Of a stretch of 64,000 nt of DNA, positions 27,498 through 37,143 are shown one piece after another. The stretch spans positions 62,001-126,000 of the forward strand of contig CALJKW010000016.1 in NCBI GenBank assembly GCA_937980205.1. The letters are read 5' to 3'. A program made the translations under genes and the position numbers. Positions within the stretch are counted from its first letter, which is position 1, and each line of letters starts with the position of its first letter. The notes beneath the pieces were generated by a model. That model searched no databases and was not told the DNA's origin. It saw only the letters and a program-made list of their open reading frames with translations. This stretch comes from an uncultured Myxococcales bacterium (GTDB lineage Bacteria > Myxococcota > Myxococcia > Myxococcales > Myxococcaceae).

Positions 27498-28882
27498 TGT
27501 TCAAGAAGATCCTCATCGCGAATCGCGGAGAGATCGCGCTGCGCATCATTCGCGCCTGCCGCGAGCTCGGCATCTCGACAGTCGCCGTGCACTCGACGGC
27601 CGACGCGAACGCGCTGCACGTGCGCTTCGCCGACGAGGCGGTCTGCATCGGGCCGCCCGCGTCGAAGGAGAGCTACCTCAACATCCCCGCGCTCTTGTCG
27701 GCGGCGGAGATCACGCGCGCCGACGCGATTCACCCCGGCTACGGCTTTCTCTCGGAGAACGCCGAGTTCGCCGAGGTCTGCGAGAAGTGCAAGATCAAGT
27801 TCATCGGGCCGAACCCGCGCGTCATCAAGTTGATGGGCAACAAGGTTCGAGCCCGCGAGGCGGCGACGGCCGCGGGCCTGCCGCTGTTGCCCGGCTCGAA
27901 GGGCGTGCTGAAGGACGCGACCGAGGCCGAAGAGGTCGCGAACGAGATCGGCTTCCCCGTCATCTTGAAGGCGGCGGCCGGCGGCGGCGGGCGCGGCATG
28001 AAGATCGTGCGCGAGGCGCGGGCGATTCGCGCGGCGTTCGCGACGGCGAGCGCCGAGGCGGCGAACGCGTTCGCGAACGGCGACATGTACTGCGAGCGCT
28101 ACGTCGAGAAGCCGCGGCACATCGAGATCCAGATCGTCGCCGACGAGCACGGCAACGTCGTGCACCTCGGCGAGCGCGAGTGCAGCGTGCAGCGGCGGCA
28201 CCAGAAGCTCATCGAAGAGTCTCCGTCGCCCGGCGTGAGCGCCGAGCTGCGCGAGGAGATGGGCCGCGTCTCGGTCAAGGCGATGAAGGAGATTCGGTAC
28301 AACAACCTCGGCACCATCGAGTACCTGATGGACGAGAAGGGCCGGTTCTACTTCATGGAGATGAACACGCGGGTGCAGGTCGAGCACCCGGTGACCGAGC
28401 AGGTGACGGGCGTCGATCTCGTGCGCACGCAGATCCGCCTGTCGGCCGGCGAGCCGCTGTGGTTCGAGCAGAAGGACGTGCAGATGCGCGGCGCGGCGAT
28501 CGAGTGCCGCGTCAACGCCGAAGACCCCACCACGTTCGCGCCGTGGCCGGGGAAGATCACGGCGTACAGCGCGCCCGGCGGCCTGGGGGTGCGCGTCGAC
28601 TCGGCCGCTTACGAGAACTACGTGGTGCTCCCACACTACGACTCGCTGCTGGCGAAGCTCATCGTCTCGGCCGAGAGCCGCGACGTCGCCATCAAGCGGA
28701 TGAGCCGGGCCCTGGGCGAATACGTGGTGCAGGGCATCCGCACGAACATCCCCTTCCACCGTGCGGCGCTGCAGGAAGATGCCTTCGTCCGGGGCGAATA
28801 CGACACCCGGTTCGTCGAGCGGCTGCACGCGTCGGAGACGGGCACGCAGCGGCTCAAAAAGGCGATCGAAGAGACTCCCTGA
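27497..28882 (+). CDS. accC: Biotin carboxylase of acetyl-CoA carboxylase
   Basis: 461 residues. N-terminal MFKKILIANRGEIALRI, ATP-grasp loop KAAAGGGGRGMKIV near 157-170, and the catalytic region MEMNTRVQVEHPVTEQVTG. Carboxylates biotin on AccB using bicarbonate and ATP. Forms an operon with efp and accB. Full length. Confidence 0.96.
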
Positions 28883-28941
28883 AGCTGTCGTCTTTTACTG
28901 TTTGTTGCTAGCGTGCCCCAGGCGCGAAGGGCGCGATCTCT

Positions 28942-31878
28942 TTGGACAAAAACAAGATCATCGAGGCGGCCGCGAAGCTGGTCGCAAAGGGCGCCTACGA
29001 CAAAGCGATCAAGGAGTACCAGAAGATCCTGGACGCTGATCCGAAGGACGTTCGGATCCTCCAGAAGATGGGTGAGCTGTACCAAAAGAAGAACGACAAC
29101 GCGCAGGCCGCCCACTACTTCACGAAGGTCGCCGAGAACTACGCGAGCGACGGCTTCTTCCTCAAAGCGGTCGCGCTCTACAAGCAGGTCTTGAAGCTCG
29201 ACCCGTCGCTCATCGACGTCAACCTGAAGCTCGCCGAGCTGCACCAGCAGCTGCAGCTGATGAGCGAGGCGATGGCGTACTTCCAGGTCGTCGCGAACCA
29301 CTACGACAAGGCGGGCGACACGAAGGCGTCGCTCGACACCTTGAAGAAGATGGTGGACCTCGACCCCGACAACGTCGCGTCGAGGATCAAGCTCGCCGAG
29401 CTGTACGCGCGCGAGAACATGAACGAGGAGGCGCTGGGCGAGTTCCGCCGCGCCGCCGAGCACCTCAAGCGCAACAACCGCATCGACGACTACCTGCGCG
29501 TCGCCGAGCGCATCAGCGGGCTCGAGCCGACGAACTTCCAGCTCGCGCGCGAGCTCGCCGACGTCTACCTCTCGCGCGGAGATCAGAAGCGCGCGCTCGC
29601 GAAGCTGCAGATCTGCTTCAAGGCCGACTCGCGCGACGTCGAGACGCTGAAGCTGCTCGCGGTCGCGTTCCAGGGCCTGGGCCAGACGTCGAAGACGATC
29701 TCCGTCTACAAAGAGCTCGCGCGCGTCTACCAGGACAAGGGCCGCCGCGATGACGCCGAGTCGATCTGGCGGCAGGTCGAACAGCTCGACCCGAACGACC
29801 CCGACGTGCAGGCGCGCAGGCCGGCGGCGCCGGTGGCGGTGGCTCCGGCGCGAGCGCCGGCGGTGCCGATGCAGACGACTCCATCGACGGTGCCGCAGCG
29901 CATCGCCGAGCCGATGCGGTTCGGCGGCGCGGTGCAGCCTTCGGCGGCGACGCAGGCGCAGACGATTCAGTCGCCGGCGTACCGGCCGGGCGGCGCTGCG
30001 CCCGCTCCGGCTCCGGCGGCGCCCGCCGCGGCGGCTCCGAAGGAGAGCCTCGGCAAGCTGCTGACGGAGACCGACGTCTACGTGAAGTACGGGCTGCACG
30101 ACAAGGCGCTCGAGCACCTGCGCAAGGTCTTCAACGTCGACCCCGAGAACATCGACGCGCACGAGAAGGCGTACGCGATCTACGTCGCGTCGAACAACCA
30201 CGCGCAGGCGTCGGAGCAGCTCTTGAACGTGCTGCGGCTGCACACGCGGCGCGGCGATGCGGCGCGCGCGCAGCCGTACCTTCAGACGATTCTCCAGCAG
30301 AACCCGTCGCACCCCGAGGTGCCGGTGTTCCTCGCGGCGCTGAAGACGGGTGCGCCGGCGGCGGGTGGCTCGCAGGCGCCGGAGACGGATCTGCCGGACG
30401 ACGCGATCCTCGTCGACTCGTCGGAAGAGGAGATCATCGTCGCCGACGCGCCGGAAGACGCGCTGGCGGCCGCGGCCGACGAGGCGCTCGCGAACGGCGA
30501 CGACGTGGCGCTGGCGGCCGCCGAGGCGTCGGACGGCGACGTCGTCACCGACGACCCGATGCAGATGGAGCCCGAGGCCGCCGAAGAGGCCGCGCGCTTC
30601 GAGGTCGAGCCTCCGCCGGTCCTGGACGACCAGCCCGAGGCGCAGGCGGTGGTCTCCGACTACGACCTGGAGCCGGATCCGATCACCGGCGAGACGGAAG
30701 CGCTGGTCGACGAGCCGCCGACGTCCACCACCGAGCTGCCCGCCGACGAAGATCTGGGCATGGTGGCCGCGGCAGACTCCGACGTGCGCGAGAGCTACGA
30801 GGTCACCGGCGAGATGCCGGCGTTCGTGCCCGGCGGTGGGAGCTTCGACGAGGCGCCGATGGAAGAGGCGGTCGAGGCGCCGCCGCTCGAGCTCGAGCCC
30901 GAGCCGACGACCGGCGCGGGCATGCCCGCGCTCGCCGCTGCCGAAGAAGTCGTCGACGAGCAGCCGGTTCAGGAAGAGGCCGTCGAGGCGCCGCCGGAAG
31001 AAGAGCTGCCCGCGCAGGAGGAGTGCGACGAGGCGACGTTCTTCATGGAGCAGGGCCTCTACGACGAGGCCTCCGAGATCCTCGAGACGGTGCTGATCGC
31101 GTACCCGGGTCACTCGCGCGCGACCGAGCTGATGGCGAAGCTCGAGGCGGCGCGCTCGGGCGGGGGGCCTTCGAACGGGGCGTCGAACGGCGTGCAGGAC
31201 TCGGCGGAGCACAGCAACGGCGTGTCCGAGGCGACGGGCGAGCGCGACGCGTTCGATCTCGCGGCCGAGCTCGCGAGCGAGCTGGGCGACGCCGAATCGA
31301 ACCCCGACATGCCGTCGGGCGAGGTGCCGTCGGCGGACTACCAGGTGTCCGTCGACGAGGTGTTCAGCGAGTTCAAGAAGGGCCTCGAGAAGGTCGTGAA
31401 GCCCGAGGACGTCGACACGCACTACGACCTCGGCATCGCGTACAAGGAGATGGGCCTCATCGACGACGCGATCGGCGAGTTCACCGTCGCGCGCCAGGGC
31501 TGCATCGGGAAGAAGAAGGAGATCGACTGCCTCGCGATGCAGGCCGCGCTGCAGGGCATGAAGGGCGACTTCGCCGCGGCGATCGACGCGCTGAAGACGG
31601 CGCTGCAGAGCGAGCACGCGACCGGCGAGACCGAGAAGGCCGTGCGGTACGAGCTCGGCGCGGCGTACGAGCAGGCGGGCGAGCAGGGCAAGGCGCTGTC
31701 GCAGTTCCTGAGGGTGAACGAGCTCGACTCGAGCTACCGCGACGTCGCGGGGATCGTCGAGCGGCTGTCGCAGGTGGCGAGCCCGGAGGACGACGAGCCA
31801 CCTCCGCCGCCGCGCGGTAGCAGCGGAGGCAAGGGAGGCAAGGGCGGCCCGGCGGCTCGCAAGGTGGGCTACCTGTGA
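28942..31878 (+). CDS. sgmX: Large TPR protein, SgmX-like
   Basis: 978 residues, TTG start (MDKNKIIEAAAKLVAKG). TPR units fill about 5-285, a Pro/Ala linker spans about 290-365, a second TPR block is about 370-460, a long acidic region about 486-693, and C-terminal TPRs about 694-735 and 820-950. The soluble multi-TPR layout and position after pilQ-efp-accB-accC match M. xanthus SgmX as I recall it, which binds MglA-GTP at the pole and stimulates pilus formation. The symbol rests mainly on architecture and synteny. Its stop overlaps the next gene (GTGA). Confidence 0.7.
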   Translation: MDKNKIIEAAAKLVAKGAYDKAIKEYQKILDADPKDVRILQKMGELYQKKNDNAQAAHYFTKVAENYASDGFFLKAVALYKQVLKLDPSLIDVNLKLAELHQQLQLMSEAMAYFQVVANHYDKAGDTKASLDTLKKMVDLDPDNVASRIKLAELYARENMNEEALGEFRRAAEHLKRNNRIDDYLRVAERISGLEPTNFQLARELADVYLSRGDQKRALAKLQICFKADSRDVETLKLLAVAFQGLGQTSKTISVYKELARVYQDKGRRDDAESIWRQVEQLDPNDPDVQARRPAAPVAVAPARAPAVPMQTTPSTVPQRIAEPMRFGGAVQPSAATQAQTIQSPAYRPGGAAPAPAPAAPAAAAPKESLGKLLTETDVYVKYGLHDKALEHLRKVFNVDPENIDAHEKAYAIYVASNNHAQASEQLLNVLRLHTRRGDAARAQPYLQTILQQNPSHPEVPVFLAALKTGAPAAGGSQAPETDLPDDAILVDSSEEEIIVADAPEDALAAAADEALANGDDVALAAAEASDGDVVTDDPMQMEPEAAEEAARFEVEPPPVLDDQPEAQAVVSDYDLEPDPITGETEALVDEPPTSTTELPADEDLGMVAAADSDVRESYEVTGEMPAFVPGGGSFDEAPMEEAVEAPPLELEPEPTTGAGMPALAAAEEVVDEQPVQEEAVEAPPEEELPAQEECDEATFFMEQGLYDEASEILETVLIAYPGHSRATELMAKLEAARSGGGPSNGASNGVQDSAEHSNGVSEATGERDAFDLAAELASELGDAESNPDMPSGEVPSADYQVSVDEVFSEFKKGLEKVVKPEDVDTHYDLGIAYKEMGLIDDAIGEFTVARQGCIGKKKEIDCLAMQAALQGMKGDFAAAIDALKTALQSEHATGETEKAVRYELGAAYEQAGEQGKALSQFLRVNELDSSYRDVAGIVERLSQVASPEDDEPPPPPRGSSGGKGGKGGPAARKVGYL

Positions 31879-33185
31879 CCTACCTCGAGTACTTCGAGCT
31901 GACGCAGGAGCCGTTCTCGAACGCTCCGGTGAGCCGCTTCTATTACAACTCGACGCAGCACTCGCAGGCGTTGACGCGGCTGCTCCACACGGTCAGCTAC
32001 ATGAAGGGCCTGTCCGTGCTGATCGGAGACATCGGCGCGGGCAAGACGACGCTCGCGCGGCGGATGCTCGATTCGCTGCCCGAGGACGAGTACGAGGCGG
32101 CGCTGCTCGTCATCATCCACTCGGGCATCACGGCGAACTGGCTGCTCAAGCGCATCGCGCTTCAGCTCGGCGTCGAGAACCCGGCGCAGGAGAAGCTCGC
32201 GCTGCTCTCGCAGCTCTACCAGCGGCTGCTCCAGATCTACGAGCAGGGCAAGAAGGCCGTCGTCCTCATCGACGAGGCGCAGATGCTCGAGACCCGCGAG
32301 CTGATGGAGGAGTTCCGCGGGCTGCTCAACCTCGAGGTGCCCGAGCGCAAGCTCATCTCGTTCGTCTTCTTCGGGCTGCCGGAGATCGAGAAGAACCTGA
32401 AGCTCGACCCGCCGCTCGCGCAGCGCGTGGCGATGCGGTACCGGCTCGAGCCGTTCAGCGCGGACTCGACCGAGGCGTACATCAAGCACCGCCTGAGGCT
32501 CGCCGGCTGTCCGCGCATGCCGTTCCAGCCGGACGCGATCGAGGCGCTGCACCGGCGCTCGGGTGGCACGCCGCGCGTCATCAACACGCTGTGCGACAAC
32601 GCGCTGTTCGAGGCCTTCCTCGCGCGCACGCCCGACATCGGCGCGGCGATGGTCGAGCAGATCGCCGACAACCTGGGGCTCGAGACGGGGCTGCACGGGA
32701 ACAACGAGGGCCCGCCGGCGGTTGCCGCGCAGGTGCCCGCACCTCCGCCTGCTCCGGCTCCGGCCAGGCCTGCATCGCCTCCGGCGAAGCCTGCTTCGAC
32801 ACCGGCAAAGCCTGCTTCGACACCGGCAAAGCCGATGCTTCCGCCGGTGTCGGTGAAGCTGGCGGAGCCGAAGCCGACGCCCGTCGTGAAGGTCGAGGCG
32901 CGGCCGACGCCGCCGGTGAAGCCGATGGCGCCCGTGCCGGTGCCGCCGCAGGCGGATGCCGGGCTCGCGGTCGCCGCGTCGGCGATCGAGGAAGAGGTCG
33001 AGATCGTGACGGCGCAGACGGAGCTGCCCAGCAACGGTGAGGAGGCCGTAACACCTCCTGCGCCGATGAATGCGGAGCCCGCACCTGCGTCGGCTGTTCC
33101 GCCCGCCGGCAAGGCGGCTCCGCCCGCGCGCGGGGTCGATCTCGCGGAGATCGACCGCTACCTCGAAGGTCTCAACAAGCTTTAG
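31875..33185 (+). CDS. ExeA/GspA-type AAA ATPase with Pro-rich tail
   Basis: 436 residues, GTG start overlapping the upstream stop. N-terminal YLEYFELTQEPFSNAP is typical of the ExeA family. Walker A is GDIGAGKTTLARR (about 51) and Walker B is AVVLIDEAQ (about 128); a sensor and lid region ends near 270 (RRSGGTPRVINTLCDNAL). No transmembrane helix or peptidoglycan-binding domain is apparent, unlike Aeromonas ExeA. The tail (about 290-420) is Pro/Ala/Lys-rich with a duplicated PAKPAST unit. ExeA-type ATPases help secretin systems pass the cell wall; a pilus or envelope role here is inferred. Confidence 0.75.
   Translation: MTYLEYFELTQEPFSNAPVSRFYYNSTQHSQALTRLLHTVSYMKGLSVLIGDIGAGKTTLARRMLDSLPEDEYEAALLVIIHSGITANWLLKRIALQLGVENPAQEKLALLSQLYQRLLQIYEQGKKAVVLIDEAQMLETRELMEEFRGLLNLEVPERKLISFVFFGLPEIEKNLKLDPPLAQRVAMRYRLEPFSADSTEAYIKHRLRLAGCPRMPFQPDAIEALHRRSGGTPRVINTLCDNALFEAFLARTPDIGAAMVEQIADNLGLETGLHGNNEGPPAVAAQVPAPPPAPAPARPASPPAKPASTPAKPASTPAKPMLPPVSVKLAEPKPTPVVKVEARPTPPVKPMAPVPVPPQADAGLAVAASAIEEEVEIVTAQTELPSNGEEAVTPPAPMNAEPAPASAVPPAGKAAPPARGVDLAEIDRYLEGLNKL
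32783..32824 (+). repeat. Tandem 21-bp repeat inside the ATPase tail
   Basis: Two adjacent copies of GGCRAAGCCTGCTTCGACACC (32783-32803, 32804-32824), differing at one base, encode repeated Lys-Pro-Ala-Ser-Thr-Pro-Ala units. In frame, so only linker length changes. A likely site of slippage between strains. Confidence 0.7.
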
Positions 33186-33197
33186 CTGGAGCACGGT

Positions 33198-36100
33198 GTG
33201 CAGAAACGAAGCCTCGCGCGACGCCTGTTGCTGATCGCGGCGTTGATCGTCGGGGCACTCGTGTTGGTTCTGCGCACCGAGTGGGCGGGAGACACGCTGT
33301 GCGGCACGTTGCGGCGCGAGGTGCCGGCGCGGCTCGGGCTCGAGGTGGGCATCGCGAAGTGTCGCATCGACCCGCTGTCGCAGACGGTGCGCCTGTCGGG
33401 CGTGTCGGTGTTTCAGCCCGATCGCGAGGCGCCGATCGTCGCCGCGGAAGAGGCCGAGGTCTCGCTGCGGAACGTCTTTCCGGGCTTCGTGACGCTCGAC
33501 TGGGTGCGGCTGGTGAAGCCGCGCGTGGCGCTGGCGATCGACCCGCCCAAGCCGGCCGAGGGCGGCAAGAAGACGTGCGCGCTCACGGTGCTCGACACGC
33601 TGCGCGTTCAGCACCTCGAGGTGCAGGACGCGGAGCTCGCGCTCGAGATCCGCGGCAAGGGCTCGGCGCAGCTCGAGGATCTCGACGTGGAGTGGAAGCT
33701 CAAGCGCGGGGTGCTGTCTGCACGCGTCGAGCTCAAGGGCGGCGTGCTGACGTACGGAGAAGGCCAGCACGCGCGCTTGTCGAAGACGCTGTTCGAGGGA
33801 GAGCTCGACGTCGACGACGAGGTGCTCTCGATTCAGCGCGGCGAGGTGGGCGTCGACGGAGTCCGCGTGACGGCGACGGGCTCGATCGAGGCGCTGTGTG
33901 ACGTCGAGCCGAAGCTCGCGCTCAACGCGCAGGTGTTCGTGCCGGTGCCGACGGCGCTGAAGCTCGCCGGGTCGGGGCTGAACGCGGCGGGCAGCCTGTG
34001 GTCGCGGCTGCAGGTGAACGGGCGGCCGCAGAGCCTGTCGGTGAAGGCGGAGGTGCAGGGCAGCGACATCGTGCTCGACCGCTTCAAGCCGGGCGACTTC
34101 ACCGCGCGCATCGCGTGGGCGGGCAAGGACCTCGCGATCGAGGACTTCTTCACGAAGTCCGGCAACGGCACCGTGCGCGCGAGCGGCAACATCAAGCTCG
34201 AGAACGGGTTCCCGGCGCGGTTCAAGGTCGAGACGAACGAGGCGTCGCTGGGGCGCATCCTCGAGCGGGTGGGGCTCACGTCGTGGGTCGAGCTGGGCGC
34301 GTCGGTGAAGGGCACGCTGACGGGCACGCTCGCTCCGAAGCCGAACCTGCAGGGCGACTTCGAGGCGCACGCGTCGAAGTTCACGCTGGCGGCGCGGCCG
34401 TTCGACGCGCCGCAGGACGCGGGGCCGACGATTCTGCAGTTCCCGCGCGGCGACGCGACGCTGCACCTGAGCATCGGCCCCGAGCGGGTGGAGATGTCCC
34501 AGATCCGCATCTCGCTCGGCGAAGGCCTGCACACGCAGGTGCAGGGGTTCGTCGCGCTCGCGTACGACATGTCGAAGGGCATCGAGGTGCACGCGAACGC
34601 GGAGCAGGTGGTGCTCTCGGACTTCGGGCACATCGTGCAGCTGCCGTGGGCGGGCGTCGGGTCGGCGAAGGTCGACATCGCGGGGCCGTATGCAGACCCC
34701 CAGATCGTCGGGCAGCTTCAGCTGCGCGACTTCAAGTTCGCGAACTACTCGCTGGGCGTCGTGCAGACGCCGCTGAAGTTCCGCGGTGAGCTGCTGCACT
34801 TCGAGGCGATCTCCGGCCAGAAGGGCAAGACGCAGTTCTTCGGCGACGTGGGCCTGCAGTTCCACCCGCGCTCGGACCTGCACGTTCGCGCGAAGCTGAA
34901 CATTCCGAAGGGGCGCACCGAGGACATCGCGGACGTCATCGCGGGCCTGCACCCGACGCTCGAGAGCTTCCAGGGCGGTGTGCTGACGGGCGACCTGACC
35001 GGCTCGGCGAAGATCGAAAGCCCGGCGCAGAAGCTGACCGGCACCATCGATCTGCAACTGCACGACACGCGGTACTGGGGCCGCGTCATGGGCGCCGGGC
35101 CGCTGAAGCTGCGCTTCGACGACGGGCAGGCGCTGGTGCTCGACGGCATCGAGCTCAAAGGGCCGCTGGGCCTGACGCGCGCGAAGGGGCGCTGGGCGTT
35201 CGCGGGGCCGCTTCAGTTCACCGGCTCGATCGCGGGCGGGTCGCTCGCCGAGCTGATGGTCGACTCGTACGGCATCACGGGCCCGTTCGACTTCGAGGCG
35301 GTGGTGAGCGGCGACACCGAGACGCCGATCGTCGACGGCTCGATGACGTCGGCGAACGTGGCGCTGTCGGGGGCGGGCCTGGGCGCGGCGCGGCTCGAAG
35401 GGCACCTGGTAGGGAAAGAGCTGAAGCTGACGGGCGCTCCGTTCGCGGATGCGCGCGGCGAGGTGACGCTGCACACGCGCGACCCGTATCCGTGGGTCGG
35501 CTCGCTCGAGGTGTCGGTGGAGGACCTGAAGCCGTGGCTGCCCGCGGCGGCGGCGCAGCAGGGTCTGGGCGGCGCGTTCTCGGGCAAGCTCACCGGCTCG
35601 GGAGATCTCGCGTCGATGGACGCGCTGACGTGGCGCGCCGAGCTCGACCACATGACGCTCTCGCGCGGCGACTTCTCGGTCTCGAACCAGGGGCCGGTCG
35701 TGCTGTCGTGGGTGAAGCGGCAGCTGCGCGTCGACCCGGTCTGGGTGAAAGGCACGAACACCGAGCTCGCGGCCGAGGGCACGTGGGGCCCGACGACGTC
35801 AGACATCAAGCTGCACGGCGAGGTCGACCTGCGGCTGCTCGAGTCGTTCTCGAGCTCGCTGGAGCGCACGACCGGTACGCTCGAGCTGACGGCGTCGGTC
35901 GTCGGCCCGGTGCGCGAGCCGGCGATCGTGGGCAGCGCCGACGTGAAGGACGCGCGCTTCGGCATCAAGGACTCGGCGGTCTCGGTGCGCTCGCTGAACG
36001 GCCACCTCGAGCTGACGAAGTCGCGCGTGCTGTTGCAGGGCTTCGAGGGCTTCATGAACGACGGCCGGCTGTCGGCGCGCGGCGACGTGCGGCTGGACGG

Positions 36101-37091
36101 CACGGAGCTCAAGTCGATGGAGGTGGCGGTCGATCTCGAGCAGGTGGTGCTGCAGGTGCGGCCCGACCTGCCGGCGACCATCACCGGCTCGCTGCTCGCG
36201 TTCGGCAAGCCGGGCGCGTATCAGCTGAGCGGCGGCGTCGACGTGGTGAAGCTGCGCTACGCGCAGAACCTCGAGCTCGACACGCTGCTCAAGAACGTCC
36301 GCAACTCGAGCATCCTCATCCAGGAGGAGCAGAAGCCGGTCGAGTGGCTGCGCTTCGACGTCGACCTCACGATGGGGCAGGACGTGCGCATCGACAACAA
36401 CCTCGCGCGCGCGCAGCTGCTCGGCAAGCTCAAGCTCTCGGGCACGAACTTGAGGCCGGCGTTCATCGGCACCATCGAGGCGGGCGAGGGCGCGCAGGCG
36501 ATCTGGAGAGGCAACGTGCTCAACGTCGGCAAGGGCGTGCTCGTGTTCAACGGGCTGGTGCCGACGTTCGACCTGAACGCGCAGGCGCAGGTGCGCGAGT
36601 ACCTGGTGAGCATCAAGGCGTTCGGGCGCCTCGACGATCCGAAGGTCAGCTTGACCGCGCAGCCGCCGCTGGCGGAGGCCGAGGTGCTGACGCTGCTCAC
36701 GCTCGGCATCACGTCGAAGGAGAGCGTCGGCCAGGTCGGCAGCGCCTCGCTCGCCGGCGAGGTGCTGTTCAACGCGTCGGGCCTCGACGCGCACCTGCAG
36801 CGGTTCCTGTCGAAGAGCGTGGGACTGAAAGATCAGCAGGTGCACCTGTCGACGTCGTTCAACCCGGCGACGGGGCAGGCCGAGCCGGCCGTGAGCTGGG
36901 AGTCGACGGTGCTCACCGACAACCTGAAGGTCGGCGTGACGCAGCCGGTGACCGGGCGCGGGACGAAGGCGCAGGCCGAGTACAAGTTCAACGACAAGGT
37001 CTCGGCGCGGGCCCAGTGGGACAATCAGACGCAGGAAAGTTCCGTGGGGAATCCGGGCGTAGACCTTAAGTTCCGCTTCGAGTGGGAATAG
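33198..37091 (+). CDS. TamB/AsmA-like translocation and assembly protein
   Basis: 1297 residues, close to E. coli TamB. GTG start, then one membrane helix (about 8-25). The periplasmic region is long and regular in beta strands (repeats such as GSIEALCDVEPKLALNAQV), as in lipid-binding beta-groove proteins. The C-terminal DUF490 part (about 1000-1297) ends DLKFRFEWE. With the Omp85 protein encoded next, it would form a TamA/TamB-type envelope-spanning unit for outer-membrane protein or phospholipid traffic. The gene name is left open because AsmA-like relatives share the fold. Confidence 0.82.
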   Translation: MQKRSLARRLLLIAALIVGALVLVLRTEWAGDTLCGTLRREVPARLGLEVGIAKCRIDPLSQTVRLSGVSVFQPDREAPIVAAEEAEVSLRNVFPGFVTLDWVRLVKPRVALAIDPPKPAEGGKKTCALTVLDTLRVQHLEVQDAELALEIRGKGSAQLEDLDVEWKLKRGVLSARVELKGGVLTYGEGQHARLSKTLFEGELDVDDEVLSIQRGEVGVDGVRVTATGSIEALCDVEPKLALNAQVFVPVPTALKLAGSGLNAAGSLWSRLQVNGRPQSLSVKAEVQGSDIVLDRFKPGDFTARIAWAGKDLAIEDFFTKSGNGTVRASGNIKLENGFPARFKVETNEASLGRILERVGLTSWVELGASVKGTLTGTLAPKPNLQGDFEAHASKFTLAARPFDAPQDAGPTILQFPRGDATLHLSIGPERVEMSQIRISLGEGLHTQVQGFVALAYDMSKGIEVHANAEQVVLSDFGHIVQLPWAGVGSAKVDIAGPYADPQIVGQLQLRDFKFANYSLGVVQTPLKFRGELLHFEAISGQKGKTQFFGDVGLQFHPRSDLHVRAKLNIPKGRTEDIADVIAGLHPTLESFQGGVLTGDLTGSAKIESPAQKLTGTIDLQLHDTRYWGRVMGAGPLKLRFDDGQALVLDGIELKGPLGLTRAKGRWAFAGPLQFTGSIAGGSLAELMVDSYGITGPFDFEAVVSGDTETPIVDGSMTSANVALSGAGLGAARLEGHLVGKELKLTGAPFADARGEVTLHTRDPYPWVGSLEVSVEDLKPWLPAAAAQQGLGGAFSGKLTGSGDLASMDALTWRAELDHMTLSRGDFSVSNQGPVVLSWVKRQLRVDPVWVKGTNTELAAEGTWGPTTSDIKLHGEVDLRLLESFSSSLERTTGTLELTASVVGPVREPAIVGSADVKDARFGIKDSAVSVRSLNGHLELTKSRVLLQGFEGFMNDGRLSARGDVRLDGTELKSMEVAVDLEQVVLQVRPDLPATITGSLLAFGKPGAYQLSGGVDVVKLRYAQNLELDTLLKNVRNSSILIQEEQKPVEWLRFDVDLTMGQDVRIDNNLARAQLLGKLKLSGTNLRPAFIGTIEAGEGAQAIWRGNVLNVGKGVLVFNGLVPTFDLNAQAQVREYLVSIKAFGRLDDPKVSLTAQPPLAEAEVLTLLTLGITSKESVGQVGSASLAGEVLFNASGLDAHLQRFLSKSVGLKDQQVHLSTSFNPATGQAEPAVSWESTVLTDNLKVGVTQPVTGRGTKAQAEYKFNDKVSARAQWDNQTQESSVGNPGVDLKFRFEWE

Positions 37092-37143
37092 ACGCTGACG
37101 GATCTGCGCCTCCCGGCGAGGGCAGCGGCGAGCCGCTGGGGAT

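Noticed and set aside
28636..31617. Very long minus-strand open frame opposite the SgmX-like gene
   Set aside because: Arg/Leu/Val-rich composition and no motifs; it is the antisense shadow of a GC-rich gene.
31869..35651. 1260-codon minus-strand open frame opposite the ATPase and TamB-like genes
   Set aside because: Same antisense artefact of high GC third positions; no domains or start signals.
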